Assembly (NCBI RefSeq): GCF_030144325.1
Contig: NZ_CP126307.1
Span: forward strand, 1-64,000
DNA from: Bosea vestrisii
Lineage (GTDB): Bacteria; Pseudomonadota; Alphaproteobacteria; Rhizobiales; Beijerinckiaceae
Direction of reading: 5' to 3'
DNA length: 64,000 bases
The position numbers and the translations under genes are program-made. The notes beneath the pieces are model-generated. The model saw only the letters and a list, made by a program, of their open reading frames with translations, ran no database searches and was not told where the DNA came from. Shown piece after piece: positions 18,119 through 26,502 of the stretch. Each line of letters begins with the position of its first letter. Position 1 is the first letter of the stretch.

Positions 18119-19129
18119 ATGAAGGCTGTCCGTACTGACCGGGAACTGGAATGCCCTGAGATCGACGCCGGCCTGCGCGCCCGCGGCGTCGAGCTGGTCA
18201 CGCTGCCCGACGGCATATCCGAGGAGGCGCTGATGCGGGAGGTCGCCGAGGCGGACCTGCTCCTGATGTGCTACACGCCGGTCACGGCGCGGGTGATCGC
18301 CGCAGCCCCGCGGCTCAAGGGCATCGTCAAATACGGCGTCGGCATCGATGCGATCGATATCCCCGCAGCGATCGCGCGCGGCATCCCGGTCGTCAACGTG
18401 CCGGAATATGCCGAAGAGACCGTGGCGGAAGGCGCCTTTGCGCTGATGATCGCACTCGCCAGGCGCCTGCCGGAGATCGGCCGCGCCATGGAGCGTGAGG
18501 GCTGGATCTGGCCGGCCGGGCGCTGGCTCGGCCGGGACATCGCCGGCGCGACGCTCGGGCTCGTCGGCACCGGCAAGATCGGGCGCAGCATGGCGCGGAT
18601 GGCCGGGCAGGGGTTCCGGGCCCGCGTTCTCGGCTACGATCCGCATCTCGATAGCGAGGCGATGGCCGCTGCCGGGATCGGGAAGGTCGACGACCTCCAC
18701 GCGATGCTGCGGCAATGCGATTTCATCTCTCTGCATTGCGTGCTGAACGACGCGACGCGCCATATCCTCGGCCGAGCGGAACTGGCGCGCCTCAAGCCCG
18801 GCGCCACCCTCGTCAACGTCTCGCGCGGCGCGCTGATCGACGAGGCGGCGCTGGTCGAGGCGGTTCTGGCTGGCCGGCTCGGCGGGGTCGGCCTCGATGT
18901 CTACAGCCAGGAGCCGCTCACCCGGCACGGGCATCCGTTCAGCCCTCTGTTCGGGCGGGACGACGTCATCCTGTTCCCACACCTGACCTTCTTTACCGCG
19001 GAAGCCATGCAACGGCTCTCGGACGATACGCTCGCACGTTGCTTCGAGATTCTGGACGGGAAACCGGTGCAGATCCGCTCGCACGATCCGCGCCTGCGGG
19101 CACAGACGCGCAACGTAGCCTTCGCCTGA
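18119..19129 (+). CDS. D-isomer-specific 2-hydroxyacid dehydrogenase family protein
   Basis: A 336-residue NAD(P)-dependent dehydrogenase of the D-2-hydroxyacid type. The N-terminal catalytic half contains KGIVKYGVGIDAIDIPAA. The Rossmann core has LGLVGTGKIGRSMARM (about 143-158). The catalytic residues are readable as Arg in NVSRGALIDEAAL, Glu in SQEPL and His in FPHLTFFT. Its substrate is unknown. It follows the PbfA-like gene by 12 bases and is probably co-transcribed, which suggests a role with a 2-hydroxy acid (or hydroxyphosphonate) linked to phosphonate use. Convergent with folD, 8 bases apart. Confidence 0.88.
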   Translation: MKAVRTDRELECPEIDAGLRARGVELVTLPDGISEEALMREVAEADLLLMCYTPVTARVIAAAPRLKGIVKYGVGIDAIDIPAAIARGIPVVNVPEYAEETVAEGAFALMIALARRLPEIGRAMEREGWIWPAGRWLGRDIAGATLGLVGTGKIGRSMARMAGQGFRARVLGYDPHLDSEAMAAAGIGKVDDLHAMLRQCDFISLHCVLNDATRHILGRAELARLKPGATLVNVSRGALIDEAALVEAVLAGRLGGVGLDVYSQEPLTRHGHPFSPLFGRDDVILFPHLTFFTAEAMQRLSDDTLARCFEILDGKPVQIRSHDPRLRAQTRNVAFA

Positions 19130-19137
19130 GCTTCCCG

Positions 19138-20055
19138 TCAGCCAACCTGGACTGAGAGATCCGCCGTGAGATCGCTCTGACGCAAGGAGTGCATATTCGC
19201 GCTTGCAGCGATCCGTTCCGCCGCAGAGACTGTGTTGACCAGCAGCATCGTCACGGTCATCGGCCCGACCCCGCCCGGGACGGGCGTGATGTAGGACGCC
19301 TTGGTTCTGACGGCGTCGAAGTCGACATCGCCCTGCAGCTTGCCCTGCGGGTCGCGGTTGATCCCGACATCGATCACGACCGCTCCGGTACGAACCATCT
19401 GCGCTCCGATGAGTTTGGGCACGCCGGCCGCAACCACCAGGATGTCAGCCAGGATGGTGTATTGAGCGAGATCGCGCGTCTTGGCATGGCAGACCGAGAC
19501 GGTCGCCTCGCGCGCCATCATCATCAGGGCCATCGGTTTGCCGACGATGTTGCTGGCGCCTACGATCGTGACGTTGCGGCCCTCGACCGGAATCGCAGCG
19601 TGGTCGAGCATGCGCATGACGCCGTAGGGCGTGCAGGGCGAGAAGATCGTCTTGCCGACGACAAGGCCGCCTACATTGTAAAGATGGAAGCCATCGACAT
19701 CCTTGTGAATCGAGATCGTCCGCAGGACGGCCTGGATGTCATGGTGAGGCGGCAGTGGCAGCTGAACGAGGATGCCGTGAACTTCAGCGGCCTCGTTCAG
19801 GCGCTCGATCTCGCAAATGAGTTCCTGCGCCGAAATGCCGGCATCGAGCGTGATGAGAGTGGACTTGATGCCGACCTCGGCGCAGGCGCGGACCTTGTTC
19901 TCGACATAGACGCGCGAGGCGGGATTCTCACCGATGAGGATCACGACCAGATGCGGCACGACACCGGCACTCGCAGCCAGGTCGGCGACGCGCAAGGAGG
20001 TTTCGGCACGGATGTCGCGCGCAATGTCGCGGCCATCGAGGATCCGGGCGCTCAC
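19138..20055 (-). CDS. folD: Bifunctional methylenetetrahydrofolate dehydrogenase/methenyltetrahydrofolate cyclohydrolase
   Basis: A 305-residue FolD protein that oxidises 5,10-methylene-THF to methenyl-THF with NADP and hydrolyses it to 10-formyl-THF. Visible signatures: YVENKVRACAEVGI (catalytic Tyr and Lys), HGILVQLPLPPH, KDVDGFH, PCTPYGVMRML, GASNIVGKPMA (usually GRSxIVGxP) and TPVPGGVGPMTVTML. The start is GTG 20055, with GGAGA five bases upstream in the correct orientation. The frame continues open into purU sequence, which must not be read as a fusion. It is the last gene of the minus-strand set with PurU and a GcvT-domain flavoprotein, so it probably processes methylene-THF from demethylation. 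Confidence 0.94.
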   Translation of the reverse strand: MSARILDGRDIARDIRAETSLRVADLAASAGVVPHLVVILIGENPASRVYVENKVRACAEVGIKSTLITLDAGISAQELICEIERLNEAAEVHGILVQLPLPPHHDIQAVLRTISIHKDVDGFHLYNVGGLVVGKTIFSPCTPYGVMRMLDHAAIPVEGRNVTIVGASNIVGKPMALMMMAREATVSVCHAKTRDLAQYTILADILVVAAGVPKLIGAQMVRTGAVVIDVGINRDPQGKLQGDVDFDAVRTKASYITPVPGGVGPMTVTMLLVNTVSAAERIAASANMHSLRQSDLTADLSVQVG

Positions 20056-20099
20056 GTGAATCTCCGGCTGCGAGTGGGCTTGCGAGGTGAAAGCGGGCT

Positions 20100-21002
20100 C
20101 TAGCGGAAGATGACCGTGCGCCGGCCGGCCAGCATCACCCGCCGCTCGATGTGGAGGCGCAGGGCCCGGGCCAGGACGACGGCTTCGATGTCCCTTCCGG
20201 CGCTCACGAGGTCGTCGGGCGCGAGCGAGTGCTCGGCACGAGCGACGTCCTGCTCGATGATCGGACCTTCGTCGAGGTCGGGGGTCACGTAGTGCGCTGT
20301 CGCGCCGATCAGCTTGACGCCGCGGTCGTAGGCTTGGTGGTAGGGCTTGGCGCCCTTGAAGCTCGGCAGGAAGGAGTGGTGGATGTTGATCGCCCGCCCG
20401 TCGAGTGCGCGGCAAAGGTCGTTCGATAGCACCTGCATGTAGCGCGCCAGGACGACGAGCGACGCGTCGGTCTCGGCGACGATCTCGAGCAGCCTCGCCT
20501 CCTGCTCCGCCTTGGTCGCGGCCGTGACGGGCAGGTGGTGGAAAGGAATGCCGTAATTCTTCGCCAGCGGCTCGAAATCGCGATGGTTGGAGACGATGGC
20601 GGGGATCTCGATGTTGAGGTTCCCCGTCGCCTGGCGGAACAGCAGGTCGTTCAGGCAGTGGCCGAAGCGCGAGACCATCAGGAGCACGCGGGCCGGGCGC
20701 GCTGCGTCGACCGCGTCCCAATCCATGCGGAAGGTCCCGGCCACGCCGTCGAACTCGCGCCGAAGCGCCGCATCGTCGAAGCGCTCGCCCGCCGCGAAGG
20801 CGACGCGCATGAAAAAGCGGCCATCGCGCGGGTCGCTGAATTGCGCGCTCTCCAGGATGTTGCAGCCCTGGCGGTAGAGCACGCCGCTGACGGCGTGCAC
20901 GATGCCGGGGCGATCCTCGCAGGAAAGGGTGAGGATGCGGGCCGGCTTTTGCACCGCGATGTCCCTGGGGATGGCCGGCGCGAGTGGGGCGAGGTCGGTC
21001 AT
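20100..21002 (-). CDS. purU: Formyltetrahydrofolate deformylase
   Basis: A 300-residue enzyme that hydrolyses 10-formyl-THF to formate and THF. An N-terminal ACT domain (about 20-100) begins RILTLSCEDRPGIVHAVSG. The formyltransferase-like domain has SRFGHCLNDLLFR, IVSNHRDFEPLA, RYMQVLS, the catalytic stretch NIHHSFLPSFKGAKPYHQA and the Asp in DLDEGPIIEQD. It begins 4 bases after the flavoprotein stop and ends 44 bases before folD. In this setting it regenerates free THF and releases the one-carbon unit as formate when N-methyl groups are burnt, a common partner in sarcosine or dimethylglycine clusters. Confidence 0.95.
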   Translation of the reverse strand: MTDLAPLAPAIPRDIAVQKPARILTLSCEDRPGIVHAVSGVLYRQGCNILESAQFSDPRDGRFFMRVAFAAGERFDDAALRREFDGVAGTFRMDWDAVDAARPARVLLMVSRFGHCLNDLLFRQATGNLNIEIPAIVSNHRDFEPLAKNYGIPFHHLPVTAATKAEQEARLLEIVAETDASLVVLARYMQVLSNDLCRALDGRAINIHHSFLPSFKGAKPYHQAYDRGVKLIGATAHYVTPDLDEGPIIEQDVARAEHSLAPDDLVSAGRDIEAVVLARALRLHIERRVMLAGRRTVIFR

Positions 21003-21006
21003 GCGC

Positions 21007-23436
21007 TTAATTCCCGCGCTGTGGCTTGCGGTCGAGCGGTGCGGCGAGGCTGGCGGTCACAGGGATTGCCACACCCGCAAGATCGATCGTCCAGTTGCGT
21101 GCGTCGAGCCAGGCCTGGTCGATCGGCTCGGGGCTCTCGGCCCAGCCGAGCGCGACGATTCCATCGACGGTCGCGCCGAACGACGCCGAGGTGATCTCGC
21201 CGACGGGCTTGCCGTCGGCCAGGATCGCCTCGCCGCCCCAGGCCATCTGGCCGTTCGGGCGCGGGCCGACGAGCGCCACCAATCGTTTTGTGCGCGGGGC
21301 CGCGCGGGCCGCGGTGAGTGCGTCGCGGCCGACGAAATCACCCTTGTTCAGCTTCACGGCGAAGCCGAGCCCGGCCTCGTAGGGGTTGATGTCCGGCGTC
21401 AGCTCGCGGCCCCAGGCGCGGAAGCCCTTCTCGATGCGCAGCGAGTCGACGGCGTAGTATCCGACGTCGACGAGACCGAGATCGGCCCCGGCCTCGTGCA
21501 GCGTATCGTAGATGGCAGGCGCGAATTCGACGGGCACGTAGAGTTCGAATCCCTCTCCCAGATAGGAGCGGCGGCAGGCCCAGCTCGTGGCATAGCCGAT
21601 CGTGATCTGCCGGATCGCATTGGCCGGAAAGTCGGCGAGGGCGAACGAGGTCGGCGAGACGCGGCTCAGGATTTCGACCACCTTCGGGCCGCAGAGCGAG
21701 AGCACGGCGTAGGCGGAGGTCACGTCCGTCAGCGTCACGCCGACGGGAAGCTGGCGCCGGATCCAGTGGGCGTCGCGGGTCGCTTGCGCGGTGCCGGTGA
21801 GGAGGAGATAGGTGTCGGGGGCAATGCGGGCGGCGGTCAGGTCGCTTTCGAAGGTACCGCGCGCATTGAGCAGCGCGGTGTAGACCGAACTGCCGACCGG
21901 TACGGCGACGTCGTTGGCGGCGAGGCGCTGAAGTGCCTGCTCGGCATCCGGCCCCTGCAGCAAGAACTTGGCGAAGCTGCTCATGTCCGCGATGCCAGCC
22001 GCCTCGCGGCAGGCGTGGTGCTCGGCCGCGACGGTCTCGAACCAGTTCTGCGGACCGAACGAATAGCGGATCGTGCGCTGGTCTTCATTGCGGGCGAAAT
22101 AATTCGCGCGCTCCCAGCCCATCTTGGAACCGAAGACCGCAGCCTTGGCGGCGAGGCGATCATAGAGCGGCGAGCGCCGGAAGGGGCGAGCAGTATCGAG
22201 CTCGCGGTTCGGCCAGGGCATGGCGTAGTGGAGTCCGAGCGTCTCCTTGATGCGATCCTTCAGCCAGGCCGGGTTGTTGTTGAAGTCGGCGAAGCGGCGG
22301 ATGTCCACGGGCCAGAGGTCACTCGTCGCCTCGCCCTCGACGATCCATTCGGCGAGCGCGCGGCCGGCGCCGCCGGCGGAGGCGATGCCCATCGAATTGA
22401 AGCCGGCCCCGACATAGACGCCGGCGACCTCCGGTGCCTCGCCGAGCAGGAAGTTGTTGTCCGGCGTGAAGCTCTCGGGGCCGTTGAGGAAAGTCTTGAC
22501 CTCGGCCGTTTCCAGCGCCGGCACACGCTGCAGCGCGTTCTCCATCAGGATCGCGAACTGGTCCCAGTCGTCGGGCAGGAGCTGGAATTCGAAGGGGTAG
22601 GGGATTCCGTCCATGCCCCAGGGCTTCGCATCCGGCTCGAAGCCGCCCATGACGAGGCCCCCGACCTCCTCCTTGTAATAGGTGTAGCCATCGGGGTCGC
22701 GCATCACCGGCAGGTCCGGCGTCACGCCCTCGATCTTGCCGGTGACGATGTACATGTGCTCGGCCGAGTGCAGCGGCACCGAGACGCCGCACATCTGTCC
22801 GACGGTGCGAGACCATTGTCCCGCACAGATGGCAAGGACTTCGCATTCGACCCGGCCCTGATCGGTGAGCACCGCCTTGACCCGGCCCTTGTCGGTCTCG
22901 ATGCCGGTGACGCGGATGCCCTCGCGCACGATCGCGCCGCCATTGCGCGCGCCGCGCGCCAGCGCCTGGGTGATATCGGCCGGATTTGCCTTGCCGTCGC
23001 CGGGGAGCCAGACGCCGCCGGCGAGGTCGTCGGTGCGCATCACCGGCCATTTATCGCCGGCCTCCTTTGGGCTGAGCTCCTCGATTTCGACGCCTTGGGC
23101 GCGTGCCGCCGAAATCGTCCGGCGCAATTGCGTCATGCGCTCGGGCGTGCGGGCGACCGAAACCGAGCCGCAGCGCTTCCAGCCGGTGGCGAGTTCGGTC
23201 TCGTCCTCCAGCGAGGCGTAGAGCTCGGTCGAGTAACGGATCAGCCGCGTCATGCTGGACTGGCTGCGCAACTGTCCGACGAGGCCCGCCGCATGCCAGG
23301 TCGTGCCGGAGGAGAGACGCCCCTGTTCCAGCAGCAGCACGTCGCGCCAGCCGAGCTTGGTCAGGTGATAGGCGACCGAGCAGCCGATGATACCGCCGCC
23401 GATGATGACGACGCGAGATTGGGTGGGAATGGACAT
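21007..23436 (-). CDS. FAD-dependent dimethylglycine/sarcosine dehydrogenase-like protein with GcvT domain
   Basis: An 809-residue two-module oxidoreductase. The N-terminal FAD module has VVIIGGGIIGCSVAYHL (residues 9-25) and GTTWHAAGLVG. The His at about 48 matches the one that carries covalent FAD in mammalian dimethylglycine and sarcosine dehydrogenases. From about residue 430 the GcvT/aminomethyltransferase folate module follows, with LNARGTFESDLTAARI, ELYVPVEFA and EKGFRAWGRELTPDINPYEA. Such enzymes oxidise an N-methyl amine and pass the methyl carbon to THF as methylene-THF. PurU and FolD encoded directly downstream handle that product. Dimethylglycine or sarcosine is the default substrate; another N-methylated compound is possible. 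Phased A-tracts precede its start. Confidence 0.85.
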   Translation of the reverse strand: MSIPTQSRVVIIGGGIIGCSVAYHLTKLGWRDVLLLEQGRLSSGTTWHAAGLVGQLRSQSSMTRLIRYSTELYASLEDETELATGWKRCGSVSVARTPERMTQLRRTISAARAQGVEIEELSPKEAGDKWPVMRTDDLAGGVWLPGDGKANPADITQALARGARNGGAIVREGIRVTGIETDKGRVKAVLTDQGRVECEVLAICAGQWSRTVGQMCGVSVPLHSAEHMYIVTGKIEGVTPDLPVMRDPDGYTYYKEEVGGLVMGGFEPDAKPWGMDGIPYPFEFQLLPDDWDQFAILMENALQRVPALETAEVKTFLNGPESFTPDNNFLLGEAPEVAGVYVGAGFNSMGIASAGGAGRALAEWIVEGEATSDLWPVDIRRFADFNNNPAWLKDRIKETLGLHYAMPWPNRELDTARPFRRSPLYDRLAAKAAVFGSKMGWERANYFARNEDQRTIRYSFGPQNWFETVAAEHHACREAAGIADMSSFAKFLLQGPDAEQALQRLAANDVAVPVGSSVYTALLNARGTFESDLTAARIAPDTYLLLTGTAQATRDAHWIRRQLPVGVTLTDVTSAYAVLSLCGPKVVEILSRVSPTSFALADFPANAIRQITIGYATSWACRRSYLGEGFELYVPVEFAPAIYDTLHEAGADLGLVDVGYYAVDSLRIEKGFRAWGRELTPDINPYEAGLGFAVKLNKGDFVGRDALTAARAAPRTKRLVALVGPRPNGQMAWGGEAILADGKPVGEITSASFGATVDGIVALGWAESPEPIDQAWLDARNWTIDLAGVAIPVTASLAAPLDRKPQRGN

Positions 23437-23468
23437 GAGCGCCTCCGCGATGAAGGCAGTCTAGCAAA

Positions 23469-23501
23469 CAAAAATCAAAAAACAACAAAAAACCACAAAA
23501 A
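23469..23501. promoter_or_regulatory. Phased CAAAAA direct repeats / A-tracts (candidate DeoR operator, curved DNA)
   Basis: CAAAAA occurs at 23469, 23476, 23486 and 23496, so the last three are exactly 10 bases apart, one helical turn. It lies 33-65 bases upstream of the flavoprotein start and just after the DeoR gene stop. A-tracts of 5-6 bases in helical phase bend DNA. Tandem T-rich direct repeats are also typical operator sites for DeoR/GlpR-family repressors (AgaR type). The stretch stands out sharply from the GC-rich surroundings. Confidence 0.55.
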
Positions 23502-23509
23502 CGGTCAAA

Positions 23510-24280
23510 TTAGGAGGCGCGTACGGTGACCCCGCGTTCGACCAGCTTCGCGGCGAGCGGCGCAGGCGGCATCTGGTCGACCAGCAATCCCGTGAAAGGC
23601 TCGTCGCTGCCGATGCGACTGGGCAGGACGAGCCCGAACTTGCTGCTGTCGGCCATCAGGAAACCTTGCTCCGCGGCGTGCAGCAGGGCGCTTCGGGTCG
23701 CCGCGCCGGCGCGGGTATAGTCGGTCAGCCGCCCATCCGGATCGACGCCGCCGACGCTGACGAAGGCGAAGTCGGCGGAGAGTCGCGCGATCGCTCGCAA
23801 GGTCTCGGCGCCGGTCGTCGCATCCTCGTTGCGGTCGAACTCGCCGCCGATCAGGAAGACACGGGCGCCGGGAAGCCGGCTCGCGAGCCGCGCATTCTCG
23901 AGCGACGTCGTGTGCACGACCAGGCGCTTGCGGTCCGAGCGTGCCAGAGCACGCGCCAGAGCCTCGGTCGTCGTGCCCGAATCGAGCAGGATGGTCATGC
24001 CGTCGCCGAGCATCGAGACCGCCAGATCGGCGATGAGTTCCTTGCCGGCACGGTTCACGGTCCGTCGGCTGGCGAAGGACGCTTCTGAACGCTCGTTCCG
24101 GATCGCTCCGCCGTGAACAATCGATAGTAACCCGCCCGTTGAGAGGGCCTTGAGGTCGCGCCGGATCGTCTCGCGCGAGACGTCGAGCGCCTGGGCAAGT
24201 TCTTCGACGGTGACCGAGCCGAGCTCATCGAGCTTGGTCAGGATGGCGTGGTGCCGCCGCGCGGCGATGTCGCGTGTCAT
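23510..24280 (-). CDS. DeoR/GlpR family transcriptional regulator
   Basis: A 256-residue repressor. The N-terminal helix-turn-helix reads RHHAILTKLDELGSVTVEEL and DVSRETIRRDLKALS, with the family signature GLLSIVHGGAI. The effector part is the ISOCOT/sugar-phosphate-isomerase-like fold: TILLDSGTTTEALARAL, VVHTTSLENA and MADSSKFG. The classical ligands are phosphorylated sugars, so regulation of an N-methyl-amine operon would be less usual. I chose ATG 24280, where the family N-terminus starts; the frame is open upstream to 24379 without matching sequence. The gene lies between the ABC ATPase and the flavoprotein gene, all on the minus strand, and probably controls the A-tract site downstream of it. 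Confidence 0.9.
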   Translation of the reverse strand: MTRDIAARRHHAILTKLDELGSVTVEELAQALDVSRETIRRDLKALSTGGLLSIVHGGAIRNERSEASFASRRTVNRAGKELIADLAVSMLGDGMTILLDSGTTTEALARALARSDRKRLVVHTTSLENARLASRLPGARVFLIGGEFDRNEDATTGAETLRAIARLSADFAFVSVGGVDPDGRLTDYTRAGAATRSALLHAAEQGFLMADSSKFGLVLPSRIGSDEPFTGLLVDQMPPAPLAAKLVERGVTVRAS

Positions 24281-24388
24281 GGGAGCGAAATAGGACGAAA
24301 CCCGGTTGAATTGGCAAGCGGCCAGGCCGCGTCCGATGCCGTGCTCAGGCGACGCCGCACCGTCAACCATGACAGTCATGCTGCTAAG

Positions 24389-25165
24389 TCAATGCCGCGT
24401 GGTGCGCAGGAACTCGGCGAGACGCGCATTTTTGGGCGCGCCGAAGATCTGTGCGGGCGGCCCGTCCTCGACGATGCGCCCTTGTTCCATGAAGACGACG
24501 CGGCTGGAGACGTCGCGCGCAAAGCGCATCTCGTGCGTGACGATCAGCAGGGTCGCTCCGTCGTCGGCGATGCCCTTCACCGTATTGAGCACCTCCTGGA
24601 CGAGCTCGGGATCGAGCGCGGAGGTCACCTCGTCGAGGAGCACGAGCTTCGGATTCATCGCGAGTGCCCGTGCGATGGCGACGCGCTGCTGCTGGCCGCC
24701 GGAGAGCTGGCTCGGATAATGGTCGGCACGGGGGGCGAGGCCGACGCGGGCGAGCCAGCTTTCGGCGATGGCGCGCGCTTCCGCCTTCGGCAGCTTCAGC
24801 ACCTTGCGCAGGCCGAGCATGACGTTGCCGGCGGCGCTGAGATGCGGAAACAGGTTGAAGCTCTGGAAGACCATGCCGGTCATCGCCCGCTGGCGTGACA
24901 GCTCCCTGTCACCCAGCCGCTGGCGCCGGCCATTGCTCGCGCGATAGCCGATCGTCTCGCCATCGAGGACGATATCGCCGCCCTGGTACTCCTCGAGCAG
25001 GTTGACGCAGCGCAGCAGCGTCGTCTTGCCGGAACCGCTGGAGCCGATGATCGAGACGACATCGCCCTGGCTCAACTCGAGATCGACGCCTTTCAGCACT
25101 TCGGTTGAGCCGAACTGTTTCTTCAGTCCGCGGATGGCGAGGAGGGAAGGCTGCTTGTCGTTCAT
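24389..25165 (-). CDS. Polar amino acid ABC transporter, ATP-binding protein
   Basis: A 258-residue ABC ATPase of the GlnQ/HisP group. Walker A is GSSGSGKTTLLRCVNLLE (about 37-54), Q-loop FQSFNLFPHLS, signature LSGGQQQRVAIARALAM, Walker B LVLLDEVTSALDPE and switch His in VTHEMRFARD. The D in the usual DEPTSALDP motif is kept, while P is V (DEVTSALDP), a frequent variant in this group. Its ATG shares one base with the permease stop (TGATG on the minus strand). Substrate is set by the binding protein three genes upstream. Confidence 0.92.
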   Translation of the reverse strand: MNDKQPSLLAIRGLKKQFGSTEVLKGVDLELSQGDVVSIIGSSGSGKTTLLRCVNLLEEYQGGDIVLDGETIGYRASNGRRQRLGDRELSRQRAMTGMVFQSFNLFPHLSAAGNVMLGLRKVLKLPKAEARAIAESWLARVGLAPRADHYPSQLSGGQQQRVAIARALAMNPKLVLLDEVTSALDPELVQEVLNTVKGIADDGATLLIVTHEMRFARDVSSRVVFMEQGRIVEDGPPAQIFGAPKNARLAEFLRTTRH

Positions 25166-25818
25166 CAGGGCTGCCCCACCCGTCTTTCGACGGCCTTGCC
25201 GAGCTGGTCCAGGACAATGTTGATCGCGAGGTAGAGGATGCCCGCGAAGACATAGAACTGGATGGTCATGAAGTTGCGGCCGATGACCTCCTGCGTCTTC
25301 AGCAGGAGCTCGCCGACGCCGATGATCGAGAGCAGGCTGGAGCCCTTGATCAGCTCGACGCCCGTGTTGATCCAGGGCGGCAGGGCCGAGCGGACCGCCT
25401 GCGGCAGCAGCACATAGGCGAGGAGCTGCGGATAGGTCAGGCCGATGCTGCGCCCCGCCTCGGCCTGCCCCGGCGGGATTGCCTGCAGCGAGCCGCGCAT
25501 CAGCTCGCCGATATGGGCGCCGGCGAACAGCGCCAGCGCCAGGATGCCGGCCTGAGTCGGGCCGAGGCTGAGACCTACGACCGCCGGGATGTAGTAGGCG
25601 GCGAGGATCAGCACGAGCACGGGCGTGCCGCGCATGATGTCGACATAGATGCGGAAGGGCAGGCGCAGCCACCACGGCGCATAGGCGAGCTGGATGCCGA
25701 CGATGACGCCGAGCAGCGTGCCGAACAGGATCGAGGCCGCGGCGCTCCCGATCGTCAGCAGCAGGCCATCCCAGAGGGGCCAGCGGGCGATCCAGAGCTG
25801 ATCGAGGAAAGCTTGCAT
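25165..25818 (-). CDS. Polar amino acid ABC transporter, permease (HisMQ type)
   Basis: A 217-residue membrane protein with about five segments of the His/Glu/Gln/Arg permease family. Typical wording: YVDIMRGTPVLVLIL near residue 60, GAHIGELMRGSLQAIPPGQAEAGRSIG (EAA region, about 100-125) and INTGVELIKGSSLLSIIGVGEL. It would pair with the adjacent permease to form a heterodimeric channel. Six bases separate it from the upstream permease gene and it overlaps the ATPase gene downstream. Confidence 0.92.
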   Translation of the reverse strand: MQAFLDQLWIARWPLWDGLLLTIGSAAASILFGTLLGVIVGIQLAYAPWWLRLPFRIYVDIMRGTPVLVLILAAYYIPAVVGLSLGPTQAGILALALFAGAHIGELMRGSLQAIPPGQAEAGRSIGLTYPQLLAYVLLPQAVRSALPPWINTGVELIKGSSLLSIIGVGELLLKTQEVIGRNFMTIQFYVFAGILYLAINIVLDQLGKAVERRVGQP

Positions 25819-25824
25819 GGCCGC

Positions 25825-26484
25825 TCAGAACTTCGGGAAGCGTCGTTCGAGGCCGCGCAGCAGCGCCGCGATGACCATGCAGGCGGCGATGTAGAGCCCG
25901 CTCGCGACCGTCCAGGTCTCGATCACGCGGAAGGTGTCGACATTGATCTTGCGTGCTTCGAAGGTGAGCTCCGGCACGGCGATGGCGGCGGCGATCGAAC
26001 TGTCCTTGAACATGCCGATGAAGGTGTTGCCGAGCGAGGGCAGGGCGTTGCGTAGCATGATCGGCGCCACGACCGAGACATTGGTCTGCAGTCGCGTCAG
26101 GCCGATCGCACGCGCCGCCTCGATCACACCCTTGGGCACGGAGGTGAGCCCGGCCCGGAACACCTCGGTGAGATAGGCGCCGGAATAGAGCGCGAGCGCC
26201 CCAGCGAAGCTCTGATACTTGTCGAGTGTGATGCCGGCCTGGGGCAGGGCGAAATAGGCGAGCAGGACGAGCACGAGCAGCGGCAGGTTGCGGATCAGCG
26301 CGACGTAAGTAGCCGCAAGGCCGCGCAGCGCGCGATACGGCGCAACGCTGGCGAACGCCGCCAGCAGGCCGAGCACCGTCCCGATCGCGACCGCGACGAC
26401 GGCTAGTCCGAGGCCGATGGCCAGCCCCGACAAAAGCTTGTCGAAGCTGGCCCAGACGGCGCCGAAATGCAGCGAGTACTCCAC
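25825..26484 (-). CDS. Polar amino acid ABC transporter, permease (HisMQ type)
   Basis: A 219-residue permease paralogous to its neighbour. Landmarks: YVALIRNLPLLVLVLLAYF (about 60-78), SGAYLTEVFRAGLTSVPKGV and EAARAIGLTRLQT (EAA region), then NTFIGMFKDSSIAAAIAVPEL. It lies 18 bases after the binding-protein gene on the minus strand. The presence of two different HisMQ permeases, one ATPase and one binding protein gives a complete importer. Confidence 0.92.
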   Translation of the reverse strand: MEYSLHFGAVWASFDKLLSGLAIGLGLAVVAVAIGTVLGLLAAFASVAPYRALRGLAATYVALIRNLPLLVLVLLAYFALPQAGITLDKYQSFAGALALYSGAYLTEVFRAGLTSVPKGVIEAARAIGLTRLQTNVSVVAPIMLRNALPSLGNTFIGMFKDSSIAAAIAVPELTFEARKINVDTFRVIETWTVASGLYIAACMVIAALLRGLERRFPKF

Positions 26485-26502
26485 CGGGAGACTGCTCCCG
26501 GC

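Noticed and set aside
19138..20721. A 527-residue minus-strand frame that looks like an N-terminal extension of FolD
   Set aside because: The extra 222 residues are the out-of-frame reading of purU. A GTG with GGAGA at proper spacing marks the real folD start at 20055.
20902..23529. An 875-residue plus-strand frame opposite the GcvT flavoprotein
   Set aside because: It mirrors the third-codon-position pattern of the real minus-strand gene and has no recognisable domain.
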